From Mycobacterium simiae (GTDB lineage Bacteria; Actinomycetota; Actinomycetes; Mycobacteriales; Mycobacteriaceae), in NCBI RefSeq assembly GCF_008370645.1, contig NZ_VTZN01000019.1:1-46730 (forward strand): a stretch of DNA of 46,730 nucleotides, read 5' to 3'. Shown here one piece after another: positions 27,378 to 35,525 of this stretch. The notes below the pieces were generated by a model. It made no database searches and had not been told where the DNA came from. It saw nothing but the letters and a program-made list of their open reading frames with translations. The translations under genes were made by a program, and so were the position numbers. How positions within the stretch are numbered: position 1 is the stretch's first letter; every line of letters starts with the position of its first letter.

Positions 27378-28220
27378 GTGCGTCCAGCAATCAAAGTCGG
27401 TCTGTCGACGGCCTCGGTGTACCCGCTGCGGGCCGAGGTCGCGTTCGAGTACGCGGCCAAGCTCGGCTACGACGGGGTCGAGCTGATGGTGTGGGGGGAG
27501 TCGGTCAGCCAGGACATCGATGCCGTCAGGAGGCTGGCGCGGCGCTACCGAGTTCCGGTGCTGTCTGTGCACGCTCCGTGCCTGCTGATCTCGCAGCGGG
27601 TATGGGGGGCCAATCCGATACCCAAGTTGGAGCGCAGTGTGCGCGCCGCGGACCGGCTGGAGGCGCAGACGGTCGTGGTACATCCGCCGTTTCGCTGGCA
27701 ACGGCGCTACGCCGAGGGGTTCAGCGACCAGGTTGCCGCCCTGGAAGCGTCCAGCGGCGTCATGGTGGCTGTCGAAAACATGTTTCCGTTCCGTGCGGAC
27801 CGGTTCTTTGGCGCCGGTCAATCGCGGGAACGGATGCGGCGGCGCGGCGGTGGACCTGGCCCGGCGATTTCGGCGTTCGCGCCGTCCTATGACCCGCTGG
27901 ACGGCGATCACGCGCATTTCACGCTCGACCTCTCACACACCTCGACCGCCGGTACGGATGCGTTGGAGATGGCCCGCCGGATGGGCTCGGGTTTGGTGCA
28001 TCTGCACTTGTGCGACGGCAGTGGGCTGCCCGCCGATGAGCACCTGGTACCAGGTCGCGGCACCCAGCCCGCCGCCGAGCTGTGCCAGATGCTGGCCACG
28101 ATCGGCTTTACCGGCCATGTGGTGCTGGAGGTGTCCACCTCGTCGGCGCGGTCAGCCAGTGAGCGCGAAGCCATGCTCGCCGAATCGTTGCAGTTCGCCC
28201 GTACCCACCTGCTGCGCTGA
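27378..28220 (+). CDS. TIM-barrel sugar-phosphate isomerase-like protein (Rv0498-like)
   Basis: A 280-residue protein of the AP endonuclease 2/xylose isomerase-like superfamily. Seen: KVGLSTASVYPLRAE, metal-ligand style histidines and glutamates in VLSVHAPC, VVVHPPF, VAVENMF, FTLDLSHTST, LVHLHLCDG and VVLEVSTSS, spaced as the barrel strands of this fold. The reaction is unknown. Length equals the M. tuberculosis orthologue. It begins 15 bases after the previous stop, probably in the ppx1 operon. Confidence 0.87.
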   Translation: MRPAIKVGLSTASVYPLRAEVAFEYAAKLGYDGVELMVWGESVSQDIDAVRRLARRYRVPVLSVHAPCLLISQRVWGANPIPKLERSVRAADRLEAQTVVVHPPFRWQRRYAEGFSDQVAALEASSGVMVAVENMFPFRADRFFGAGQSRERMRRRGGGPGPAISAFAPSYDPLDGDHAHFTLDLSHTSTAGTDALEMARRMGSGLVHLHLCDGSGLPADEHLVPGRGTQPAAELCQMLATIGFTGHVVLEVSTSSARSASEREAMLAESLQFARTHLLR

Positions 28221-28221
28221 C

Positions 28222-28453
28222 ATGAACGCCTTGTTCACCACCGCCATGGCGCTGCGGCAGGTCGAGTCGGGGCCCAACAGCCCGGTGTTTCACGGGGAAC
28301 TCGACGAACATTGGACCATCGGTCCCAAGGTGCACGGCGGTGCGATGTTGGCGCTGTGCGCCAACGCCGCGCGCGCCGCTCCACATCGTCGTCGACCAGG
28401 TGGGCCGCCTGGTGGTGCCATCCCGCCAACTGGCGATGGTGCCCGCGAGGTAG
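28222..28453 (+). pseudogene. Remnant of Rv0499-like thioesterase-fold gene
   Basis: The first 53 or so codons (MNALFTTAMALRQ to HGGAMLALCANAARAA) match the start of M. tuberculosis Rv0499, a hotdog/thioesterase-like protein of about 290 residues. At about 28380 the sequence jumps to what is its last 24 codons (HIVVDQVGRLVVPSRQLAMV, then a TAG at 28451-28453), in a different frame. Roughly 640 bases of the middle are therefore missing and the frame is broken. The intact ATG and stop of the ancestral gene are both still visible, and proC follows immediately. Confidence 0.8.
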
Positions 28454-28469
28454 CGCGGATACGTCTGCG

Positions 28470-29354
28470 ATGCTGTGCGGCATGGCACGAATCGCGATCA
28501 TCGGCGGCGGCAGCATCGGTGAGGCATTGCTGTCAGGTTTGCTGCGGGCTGGGCGGCAGGTCAAAGATCTGGTGGTGGCCGAGCGGCTGCCGGAGCGCGC
28601 CAAGTACCTAGCGAGCACCTATTCGGTCCTGGTGACCGCTGCCAGCGAAGCTGTCGAACACGCGACTTTCGTCGTGGTCGCGGTGAAGCCGGCTGACATC
28701 GAGACGGTGATGGGGGACTTGGCGGCCGCGGCCGCTGCCGCCGAAAGCGACAGCGCTGAGCAAGTGTTCGTCACGGTCGCCGCAGGTGTCACGATCTCGT
28801 ACTTCGAATCCAAGCTGCCGGCGGGCACCCCGGTGGTCCGAGCGATGCCGAACGCGGCGGCATTGGTGGGAGCCGGGGTGACCGCCTTGGCCAAGGGCCG
28901 TTTCGTCACCCCACAACAGCTCGAGGAGGTCTCGGCCCTGTTCGACGCGGTGGGCGTCGTGTTGACCGTTCCCGAACAGCAACTGGACGCGGTGACCGCG
29001 CTGTCGGGCTCAGGTCCGGCGTATTTTTTGCTGTTGGTCGAGGCCCTGGTGGACGCCGGTGTTGCGGTGGGCTTGACCCGCCAGGTGGCTACCGACCTGG
29101 CGGCACAGACCATGGCCGGGTCGGCGGCGATGCTGCTGGAGCGGATGGAGCAAGATCGCAAACCCTCCGGTAAGCCGCTGGGATTGCGGGTCGACACCAC
29201 CGCGCTGCAACTGCGGGCGTCGGTCACCTCTCCGGGCGGGACGACTGCCGCTGCGCTGCGTGAGCTGGAAAAAGGAGGGTTTCGAGTGGCGGTGGACGCG
29301 GCCGTTCAAGCCGCTAAAAGCCGTTCTGAACAGTTACGAATTACATCCGAATAA
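28470..29354 (+). CDS. proC: Pyrroline-5-carboxylate reductase
   Basis: Last step of proline synthesis, reducing pyrroline-5-carboxylate with NAD(P)H. The 294-residue protein has the Rossmann motif RIAIIGGGSIGEAL, VVAVKPADIE, VRAMPNAAALVGAGVTA, and the C-terminal P5CR signature DAVTALSGSGPAYFLLLVEAL plus VTSPGGTTAAALRELEKGGF. The start ATG (MLCGMARIA) matches the orthologue; a second ATG at 28482 is possible. TACGTC about 6 bases upstream could give a leaderless transcript. The wide upstream frame overlaps the pseudogene and is not real. Confidence 0.95.
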   Translation: MLCGMARIAIIGGGSIGEALLSGLLRAGRQVKDLVVAERLPERAKYLASTYSVLVTAASEAVEHATFVVVAVKPADIETVMGDLAAAAAAAESDSAEQVFVTVAAGVTISYFESKLPAGTPVVRAMPNAAALVGAGVTALAKGRFVTPQQLEEVSALFDAVGVVLTVPEQQLDAVTALSGSGPAYFLLLVEALVDAGVAVGLTRQVATDLAAQTMAGSAAMLLERMEQDRKPSGKPLGLRVDTTALQLRASVTSPGGTTAAALRELEKGGFRVAVDAAVQAAKSRSEQLRITSE

Positions 29355-29406
29355 TTCAAAGAATTTTGAACTGATGTCCCCCACTAGTACCAGTAACCCC
29401 ACTAGT
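29355..29406. promoter_or_regulatory. AT-rich palindrome and ACTAGT repeats upstream of the BldC-like gene
   Basis: TTCAAAGAATTTTGAA (29355-29370) is a 6-base inverted repeat around GAAT directly after the proC stop. CCCCACTAGT appears with core ACTAGT at 29383-29388 and again at 29401-29406, 18 bases apart. The AT-rich palindrome stands out in this GC-rich DNA and may end proC transcription; the direct repeats are candidate operators for the following regulator, since BldC-type proteins bind direct repeats. Both roles are inferred. Confidence 0.4.
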
Positions 29407-29494
29407 CCCGCTATTCTCCTCTTTGTATGCACGTGTGGGTGCCAGCGGAGGGGAAGCCGCTGGCATTGCGCGTGCCTGACATGATTGGGTTGCG

Positions 29495-29752
29495 ATGACG
29501 TCTACGAACGGGCCATCGGCCCGGGAAGCTGCTGCTAGAACGGCACGAGAGAGCGGTACGGGTGAAGGCCAGCAGGCCGGCACGCAATTCCTTACCGTGG
29601 CCGAGGTGGCTTCGCTGATGCGGGTCTCGAAGATGACCGTGTACCGGTTGGTGCACAACGGCGAGCTGCCCGCAGTGCGGGTCGGGCGGTCGTTCCGGGT
29701 GCATGCGAAGGCCGTCCACGACATGCTGCAGACCTCATACTTCGCCGGCTAA
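29495..29752 (+). CDS. BldC/MerR-type excisionase-fold regulator (Rv0500A-like)
   Basis: An 85-residue DNA-binding protein with a winged-helix (helix_turn_helix_17) domain: TVAEVASLMRVSKMTVYRLV followed by NGELPAVRVGRSFRVHAKAV. This is the BldC/excisionase fold. The M. tuberculosis orthologue Rv0500A has been described as a repressor linking environmental signals with division. It has a slightly longer N-terminal tail than the M. tuberculosis protein (78 residues). No phage or integrase genes lie nearby, so it is not a phage excisionase. Confidence 0.9.
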   Translation: MTSTNGPSAREAAARTARESGTGEGQQAGTQFLTVAEVASLMRVSKMTVYRLVHNGELPAVRVGRSFRVHAKAVHDMLQTSYFAG

Positions 29753-29897
29753 CCAAGACAAGACTGTCTGCGCGAGCCGACCGGTCAGCCGTCGATGGGC
29801 GCCGGTTTGGTGTTGGGTGCGGCGGGCTGGGTAAAGTGACTCCGTCCTAGTCATTCAGAAGTTGTTGAGAAGCGGTCACGGGCAGGTAGCGGAGTTC

Positions 29898-29999
29898 ATG
29901 GGTTCAGTCATCAAGAAGCGGCGCAAGCGCATGTCGAAGAAAAAGCACCGCAAGCTGCTGCGCCGCACCCGAGTGCAGCGTAGAAAACTCGGTAAGTAG
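29898..29999 (+). CDS. 30S ribosomal protein bS22 (Rv0500B-like)
   Basis: A 33-residue, extremely basic protein ([20 protein letters not shown] then [13 protein letters not shown]). It matches the small AURKAIP1/COX24-domain protein found as bS22 in mycobacterial ribosome structures, near the decoding centre. It is too short for most gene finders. GGAG at 29891-29894 precedes the ATG. The 145-base gap before it contains TAAAGT near 29831, a possible -10 element, so it may have its own promoter. Confidence 0.92.
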
Positions 30000-30087
30000 G
30001 CCTGCCCTAGCCGGATCTGGCCGCAGTCAGCGACTACCGACACTCGCCTGTAACGCTTCTGTCTCTCGTCGCCGCTAGGCTAGCGGG

Positions 30088-31218
30088 GTGAATTCGTCGA
30101 GCGGTCAGGGGGGCGGCGCCGGGGGAATCGGCGGCGGCGAGCAGGTCCACTACCCCAAAGTGGTGCTGGTGACCGGTGCATGCAGGTTTCTGGGTGGCTA
30201 CGTGACCGCCCGGCTCGCGCAGAACCCGTTAATCAACTCGGTCATCGCAGTGGACGCGATCGCGCCGAGCAAGGACATGTTGCGTCGCATGGGCCGAGCA
30301 GAGTTTGTTCGCGCAGACATTCGTAATCCGTTTATCGCCAAGGTAATTCGAAACGGCGACGTCGACACGGTGGTGCACGCCGCGGCGGCGTCCTACGCGC
30401 CGCGGTCCGGAGGCAGCGCGGCGTTGAAGGAAATCAACGTGATGGGCGCCATGCAGCTGTTCGCAGCGTGCCAGAAGGCGCCGTCGGTTCACCGGGTGGT
30501 GTTGAAGTCCACCTCCGAGGTTTACGGGTCGAGCCCACACGATCCGGTGGTGTTCACCGAGGACAGCAGCAGCCGTCGACCTTTCCGAGAGGGTTTTGCC
30601 AAGGACAGTCTGGACATCGAAGGTTACGCACGTGGGCTGGGCCGGCGTCGGCCCGATGTTGCGGTAACCATTCTGCGGTTGGCCAACATGATTGGCCCGG
30701 CGATGGATACCACGTTGTCGCGTTATCTGGCCGGGCCTTTGGTGCCCACGATGTTGGGTCGCGACGCACGATTGCAGTTGCTACACGAGCAGGATGCGCT
30801 GGGCGCGCTGGAGCGTGCGGCGATGGCCGGCAAGCCCGGCACCTTCAACATTGGTGCCGACGGCATCCTCATGCTGTCCCAGGCGATCCGGCGGGCTGGT
30901 CGAATCCCCTTGCCGGTGCCGGGCTTTGGGGTGTGGGCTCTTGATTCGCTGAGACGAGCTAATCGCTACACCGAGATCAATCGCGAGCAATTCGATTACC
31001 TGAGATATGGCAGGGTGATGGACACCAGCAGAATGCGCTCTGAGCTCGGCTATCACCCCAAGTGGTCGACGGCCGAGGCCTTCGATGACTACATTCGCGG
31101 CCGCGGCTTGACTCCCATAATTGACCCGCATCGGGTACGCTCCTGGGAGGGCCGCGTCATAGCTGTAGCGCAACGCTGGGGAAGCCGAAATCCAATTCCG
31201 TGGGTCGGGGTTAGATAG
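30088..31218 (+). CDS. galE2: NAD-dependent epimerase/dehydratase-family protein GalE2 (Rv0501-like)
   Basis: A 376-residue extended SDR with a glycine-rich N-terminus, the NAD motif VLVTGACRFLGGY (about 26-38), DIRNPF, VVHAAAASY and the serine/threonine segment LKSTSEVYGSS. The usual YxxxK pair is not seen: the tyrosine at about 180 lies in GYARGLGRR, with Leu where Lys is expected. The annotation as UDP-glucose epimerase is therefore doubtful; it may bind NAD without epimerase activity. The GTG start follows TAGGCTAG, possibly leaderless. The acyltransferase gene follows 15 bases on. Confidence 0.85.
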   Translation: MNSSSGQGGGAGGIGGGEQVHYPKVVLVTGACRFLGGYVTARLAQNPLINSVIAVDAIAPSKDMLRRMGRAEFVRADIRNPFIAKVIRNGDVDTVVHAAAASYAPRSGGSAALKEINVMGAMQLFAACQKAPSVHRVVLKSTSEVYGSSPHDPVVFTEDSSSRRPFREGFAKDSLDIEGYARGLGRRRPDVAVTILRLANMIGPAMDTTLSRYLAGPLVPTMLGRDARLQLLHEQDALGALERAAMAGKPGTFNIGADGILMLSQAIRRAGRIPLPVPGFGVWALDSLRRANRYTEINREQFDYLRYGRVMDTSRMRSELGYHPKWSTAEAFDDYIRGRGLTPIIDPHRVRSWEGRVIAVAQRWGSRNPIPWVGVR

Positions 31219-31233
31219 ATTTGGATAGATAAC

Positions 31234-32310
31234 GTGGCGGGTGAAACCAGAGCGAATGTCATTCCACTGCATGCCAATCGGGGTCGCGTAGCCGCGCGTC
31301 GCCGGGCAGATCAGCGAGCCGACTCCACGCGGCAGCACCCCTCGTTGCTGTCGGACCCGAACGGGCGGGCATCGGCTGAACAGATCGCCGCAGTCGTCCG
31401 CGAGATCGATGAGCATCGGCGTGTTGCGGGTGCGACTGGTGTGTCTGGGTCAGCGGAAGCGCCCCTGAACGATCTTGCCCAGCGCGTCGCCGCTGTCGCC
31501 GGATTCCTTCGGCAACGACTCATCGGTGACTATGCTGTCGATGAGTTCGGATTCGATCCACACTTCAATGACGCGATCGTTCGACCTTTACTGAGATTCT
31601 TCTTCAAGTCCTGGTTCCGGGTGGAAGTCAGTGGGATTGAAAATCTTCCGAGCCAGGGTGCCGCTTTGGTGGTGGCCAACCACGCCGGGGTGTTGCCGTT
31701 CGACGGCCTGATGCTGTCGGTGGCGGTTCACGACGAGCATCCTGCCCGCCGGGACCTGAGGCTGCTGGCCGCCGACATGGTATTCGACTTGCCTGTGCTC
31801 GGTGAAGCGGCACGCAAGGCGGGACACACCATGGCCTGCACCACCGATGCGCACCGGCTGTTGGCGTCGGGTCAGCTCACCGCCGTGTTCCCCGAAGGCT
31901 ACAAAGGGCTGGGAAAGCGCTTCGAGGACCGCTATCGACTGCAGAGGTTCGGACGCGGCGGCTTCGTCTCAGCGGCGCTACGGACCAAGGCGCCGATTGT
32001 GCCGTGCTCGATCATTGGCTCGGAAGAGATTTACCCGATGCTCACCGACGTCAAGCTGCTGGCGCGGCTGTTCGGCTTGCCGTACTTCCCGGTCACCCCG
32101 CTGTTCCCATTGGCAGGCCCGGCGGGCTTGGTGCCGCTACCCTCCAAGTGGCGTATCGCGTTCGGCGAGCCGATTTACACGTCCGACTACTCGGACTCCG
32201 ACGCCGAGGATCCCATGGTCACCTTCGAGTTGACCGATCAAGTGCGCGAGACCATCCAGCAGACGCTCTACCAGCTGCTGGCCGGGCGTCGCAATATCTT
32301 CTTCGGCTGA
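31234..32310 (+). CDS. PlsC-like acyltransferase (Rv0502-like)
   Basis: A 358-residue acyltransferase of the lysophospholipid/1-acylglycerol-3-phosphate type. The first 130 residues are basic and variable. The LPLAT domain has VVANHAGVLPFDGLML (a variant catalytic box with six residues between His and Asp), the FPEGYKGLG box and IVPCSIIGSEEIYP. It probably transfers a fatty acyl chain to a lipid at the membrane face; the substrate is unknown. Co-oriented with galE2 and 15 bases behind it. Confidence 0.88.
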   Translation: MAGETRANVIPLHANRGRVAARRRADQRADSTRQHPSLLSDPNGRASAEQIAAVVREIDEHRRVAGATGVSGSAEAPLNDLAQRVAAVAGFLRQRLIGDYAVDEFGFDPHFNDAIVRPLLRFFFKSWFRVEVSGIENLPSQGAALVVANHAGVLPFDGLMLSVAVHDEHPARRDLRLLAADMVFDLPVLGEAARKAGHTMACTTDAHRLLASGQLTAVFPEGYKGLGKRFEDRYRLQRFGRGGFVSAALRTKAPIVPCSIIGSEEIYPMLTDVKLLARLFGLPYFPVTPLFPLAGPAGLVPLPSKWRIAFGEPIYTSDYSDSDAEDPMVTFELTDQVRETIQQTLYQLLAGRRNIFFG

Positions 32311-32339
32311 GGTTGCAGTATTGCGGGCGGCGTTCCAAC

Positions 32340-32396
32340 GTCGAGTCGTTGAGCGATTTGCTTCGATTTCCTGGGTTGGTAGCCCAACGACTCGAC
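32340..32396. terminator. Bidirectional hairpin between the acyltransferase and cmaA2
   Basis: GTCGAGTCGTTG (32340-32351) and CAACGACTCGAC (32385-32396) form a perfect 12-base stem around a 33-base loop that can itself pair (TGGG/CCCA). It lies midway between two convergent genes and would serve both as a terminator. Confidence 0.6.
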
Positions 32397-32406
32397 TTCG
32401 GCTGGA

Positions 32407-33312
32407 CTACTTCACCAGTGTGAACTGACAGACGCCGGTGTACTTGTCTCTGAACAAATCCGAGCAGCCCCGCAGGTAGTGCATGTAGATGTCGTAGGTT
32501 TCCTGCCCCTTGAGGGCGATCGCCTCATCCTTATGCGCCTCGAGCGCATCTGCCCAGGCGTTCAAGGTGGGAACGTAGTTTTCCCCGATCCGGTGGTAGC
32601 GCTCAACCTTCCAGCCGGCGTTGGAGGAGTAGTGGTCGACCTGCGAGATGCGGGGCAGCCGACCGCCCGGGAAGATCTCCGTCAGGATGAACTTGATGAA
32701 CCGCAACAGGCTCATCGGCGACGTCAGACCCCACGCCTTGGCTTCCTCGGGCTCCGGGATGGTGATGGTGTGCAGCAACATCCGGCCGTCATCGGGCGTC
32801 AGACTGTAGAACTTCTTGAAGAAGGTGTCGTAGCGCTCGAATCCAGCGTCGCCGGCTCCGTCAGCGAAGTGCTCAAAGGCCCCCAGTGAGACGATGCGGT
32901 CGACTGGCTCGTCGAATTCCTCCCACCCCTGGATCCGCACCTCTTTGCGCCGGGGGCTGTCGATCTCCTCGAACTTCGCCACATCGTGGGCATATTGATT
33001 CTCACTCAGCGTCAAGCCGATGACGTTGACGTCGTATTCCTGCACGGCGTGGCGCATCGTGGAGCCCCAGCCACATCCAATGTCCAGCAGCGTCATGCCG
33101 GGCTCGAGGTTCAGCTTGTCTAGCGCCAGCTTCCGCTTGGCGTACTGCGCCTCTTCCAGAGTCATGTCGGGGCGTTCGAAGTACGCGCAGCTGTACGTCA
33201 TCGACGGGTCAAGCCAGAGCTTGAAGAACTCATTCGATTTGTCGTAGTGGGATCGGACAGCTTCGATTGGTGGCTTGAGCTGAGTGCCACCCGTTTCACC
33301 CTGGGATGTCAT
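32407..33312 (-). CDS. cmaA2: Cyclopropane mycolic acid synthase CmaA2
   Basis: SAM-dependent cyclopropane synthase, required in M. tuberculosis for trans-cyclopropanation of methoxy- and ketomycolates. The 301-residue protein has [12 protein letters not shown], the SAM loop LLDIGCGWG (about 75-83), [19 protein letters not shown] with the CmaA2-specific insertion, and the tail [13 protein letters not shown]. The ATG giving [15 protein letters not shown] matches the orthologue; the frame opens nine codons earlier. A paralogue of pcaA in the same window. Confidence 0.95.
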   Translation of the reverse strand: MTSQGETGGTQLKPPIEAVRSHYDKSNEFFKLWLDPSMTYSCAYFERPDMTLEEAQYAKRKLALDKLNLEPGMTLLDIGCGWGSTMRHAVQEYDVNVIGLTLSENQYAHDVAKFEEIDSPRRKEVRIQGWEEFDEPVDRIVSLGAFEHFADGAGDAGFERYDTFFKKFYSLTPDDGRMLLHTITIPEPEEAKAWGLTSPMSLLRFIKFILTEIFPGGRLPRISQVDHYSSNAGWKVERYHRIGENYVPTLNAWADALEAHKDEAIALKGQETYDIYMHYLRGCSDLFRDKYTGVCQFTLVK

Positions 33313-33335
33313 TGAACGGACCCTACCTTCTTGGC

Positions 33336-33836
33336 TCAAATGGAGGCAATTGCCGCCACCGCTGCTTCGGCCTCGGCCTCGTGGTGGGCCGCCTCCCCCA
33401 ACATGGTGACAACGCCGGTGGCGACCGGCTTGCCTTCATCATCGGTGACTTCACTTCGGATCTCGGCGAGCACCGTGCCATGCGACTCGATGACAGAGTC
33501 TAGATAGGTATGGAAGAACAGCTTGTCACCGGCCACGATCGGCCGGTGGAAACGGAACTTCTGATCCCGATGGAAGACCCGGGCTATGTTGATTGGGATG
33601 TTGAACTTGGTGAAAATCTCCAGCTGCACCCGCCGGCCTGCGACCGCCAGGAAGGTCAACGGGGCCAGCAGCGCGGGATAGCCCGCGTCGGCCGCGGCCG
33701 CCTCGTCGTAATGTGCTGGATGCTCGTCAAAGATCGCCGCCGCGAACTCGCGGACCTTTTCCCGCCCTACTTCGAAGTAGTCTGGTGCCCGGTAATTCTT
33801 GCCGATGAGTTTTTCGGCTTCCTGGGGGACTGTCAT
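33336..33836 (-). CDS. MaoC-like dehydratase subunit (Rv0504c-like)
   Basis: A 166-residue single-hotdog protein of the FAS1-like dehydratase N-terminal (HadA/HadC) family. Seen: [37 protein letters not shown] and [19 protein letters not shown]. Proteins like this pair with HadB to dehydrate 3-hydroxyacyl-ACP in mycolate elongation; this paralogue lacks the catalytic Asp/His motif of HadB, so it needs a partner. It lies upstream of cmaA2 on the same strand with a 23-base gap, which fits a mycolate role. Confidence 0.87.
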   Translation of the reverse strand: MTVPQEAEKLIGKNYRAPDYFEVGREKVREFAAAIFDEHPAHYDEAAAADAGYPALLAPLTFLAVAGRRVQLEIFTKFNIPINIARVFHRDQKFRFHRPIVAGDKLFFHTYLDSVIESHGTVLAEIRSEVTDDEGKPVATGVVTMLGEAAHHEAEAEAAVAAIASI

Positions 33837-33881
33837 GCCGCTGCGCTCTCCGCTCGGATAGGTGCTCAGCGGCGCAGCTTA

Positions 33882-34793
33882 TCAGCGTGATTGGCGTCGA
33901 GACGCCAGAGCCGCCAATGCGCCCCCGGCGGCGCCCAGCGCCAGGGCCGACGGCACCCCGATCCGAGCGGCCTTGCGAGCGGTTCGGAAGTCCCGGATTT
34001 CCCATCCGCGTTCTCGGGCCAGGCTGCGTAGCCGGGCATCCGGGTTGATGGCCACGGCGGTTCCCACCAGCGACAGCATCGGAACGTCGTTGTAGCTGTC
34101 GGAGTAGGCGGTGCAGCGTTTGAGGTTCAGGCCTTCTCTGATGGCCAGCGAACGCACCGCGTGCGCTTTGCCGGTGCCGTGCAGGATCTCACCGACCAGC
34201 CGTCCGGTGAATACCCCGTCGACGGACTCGGCGACGGTACCAAGGGCGCCCGTCAAGCCCAGCCGGCGAGCGATGGTTGCCGCCAGTTCGTAGGGTGTGG
34301 CAGTGATCAGCCAGACCTGCTGACCGGCTTCGAGATGCATCTGGGTGAGCTCGCGGGTACCGGGCCAGATCTTGTCCGCGATGAATTCGTCGTATACCAA
34401 CTCGCCCAGATTCATCAATTCTTCGACCGAGCGGCCTTCGATGAATGCCAGCGCCTTGCGTCGCCCAGCGGCGACGTCATCGCTGTTCTCCACGCCGAGC
34501 AGCTGAAACTTGGCCTGCGCATAGATGAAGCCCAGGACGTCGCGGTACGTGAAGTAGTGGTGAGCGGCCAAACCACGGCCGAAGTGCACCGCAGAGGACC
34601 CCTGCACCAGCGTGTTGTCGACATCGAAGAATGCAGCGGCCGTCAGGTCGATCGGCGGTTGCGGCCGTTGGTCAGCGGCGGCGTACCTGCCGTCAAGGGC
34701 GCGTTGAGCGCTGGCGTTTGCGGCCATCGACTCCAGGTCGACGCGACCGGTGTGGTGCGAGCAGCCCGCGCCACCCAGGTCAGAGGAAGCCAT
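33882..34793 (-). CDS. serB1: HAD-family phosphatase SerB1
   Basis: Phosphoserine-phosphatase-like HAD hydrolase of 303 residues. It has motif [14 protein letters not shown] (Asp57/Asp59), motif II near LITATPYE, and motif [13 protein letters not shown]; a hydrophobic glycine/alanine-rich helix ([19 protein letters not shown]) at the C-terminus may anchor it in the membrane. The substrate may be a lipid phosphate rather than phosphoserine. The ATG at 34793 is chosen because GGGAGG lies 6 bases upstream; this gives a protein shorter than the M. tuberculosis annotation. Confidence 0.87.
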   Translation of the reverse strand: MASSDLGGAGCSHHTGRVDLESMAANASAQRALDGRYAAADQRPQPPIDLTAAAFFDVDNTLVQGSSAVHFGRGLAAHHYFTYRDVLGFIYAQAKFQLLGVENSDDVAAGRRKALAFIEGRSVEELMNLGELVYDEFIADKIWPGTRELTQMHLEAGQQVWLITATPYELAATIARRLGLTGALGTVAESVDGVFTGRLVGEILHGTGKAHAVRSLAIREGLNLKRCTAYSDSYNDVPMLSLVGTAVAINPDARLRSLARERGWEIRDFRTARKAARIGVPSALALGAAGGALAALASRRQSR

Positions 34794-34916
34794 GAGAAAC
34801 CTCCCAGAATCGCTGTACCCGGCCGGTGGCCCGTCGAGAAACTGGCTGCGGCCAACGTCAACCCTAACGGGCAAACGTCTTAGGTGGATTTACCTGGCTG
34901 GCCAGCGCTGCCCGTC

Positions 34917-34931
34917 TACAGTTGACCTGTG
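34917..34931 (+). promoter_or_regulatory. Likely leaderless promoter of the paoABC-like operon
   Basis: TACAGT at 34917-34922 is a good -10 hexamer six bases before the GTG at 34929, and no ribosome site precedes that codon. Transcription would start at or next to the GTG, giving a leaderless mRNA, common in mycobacteria. The 135 bases back to the divergent serB1 start contain no other gene. Confidence 0.5.
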
Positions 34932-35522
34932 GATGAGGGGCCCGAGCTGCGAATCAACCGCCGGACTTTCGTCGGGGCCTCCGTTGCGCTGGGTGGTGCC
35001 GTCGCCGCTACTAGTACTGTTGCCGGATCTGAGCGCATCGACCGCGATGAAACTGGCACCGCCGTCGTGCGCGCCTTGATCAACGGTGAGCACCGAGAAA
35101 TCGGTGTCGACAACCGCACGTCGCTGCTGGATATGCTGCGCGAGCGAGCGGGACTGCCCGGCACCAAGAAGGGTTGCGACCATGGCGCATGCGGCGCGTG
35201 CACGGTGCTGGTTGACGGTCGCCGTATCTATTCCTGCGTGACATTGGCGGTCATGCACGACGGTGCGCAGATCACCACCATCGAGGGTTTGGCCGGCGCG
35301 GGGGGCAGGCTCCATCCCCTGCAGCAGGCCTTCATCGATGAGGACGCGCTGCAGTGTGGCTACTGCACTCCTGGCCAAATCATGTCCGGGTTGGCTTGTA
35401 TCGCGGAAGGGCACGCAGGTTCTCCGGCGGAAATACGAGCGTGGATGAGCGGCAACATCTGTCGTTGCGGCGCCTACACCAACATCGTCAACGCAATCGC
35501 CGCGGTGGCGCGAGACTACTAG
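34929..35522 (+). CDS. paoA: Molybdenum hydroxylase [2Fe-2S] subunit with Tat signal (PaoA-like)
   Basis: Iron-sulfur subunit of a xanthine-oxidase-family aldehyde oxidoreductase. The 197-residue protein begins with a twin-arginine signal (NRRTFVGASVALGGAVAA, Arg11-Arg12), so the folded complex is probably exported. A plant-type [2Fe-2S] domain follows with Cys 83, 88, 91 and 103 (GCDHGACGACTVLVDG), then a helical domain with Cys 143, 146, 178 and 180 (CGYCTPGQ and ICRCGAY). This matches E. coli PaoA (YagT) in architecture. The FAD subunit starts 3 bases after its stop. I recall no such gene at this locus in M. tuberculosis. Confidence 0.9.
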   Translation: MDEGPELRINRRTFVGASVALGGAVAATSTVAGSERIDRDETGTAVVRALINGEHREIGVDNRTSLLDMLRERAGLPGTKKGCDHGACGACTVLVDGRRIYSCVTLAVMHDGAQITTIEGLAGAGGRLHPLQQAFIDEDALQCGYCTPGQIMSGLACIAEGHAGSPAEIRAWMSGNICRCGAYTNIVNAIAAVARDY

Positions 35523-35525
35523 CAC

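Noticed and set aside
29495..29752. Phage excisionase, implying a prophage or attachment site
   Set aside because: The fold is excisionase-like, but there is no integrase, repeat-bounded att site or phage gene nearby, and the gene is a conserved chromosomal regulator.
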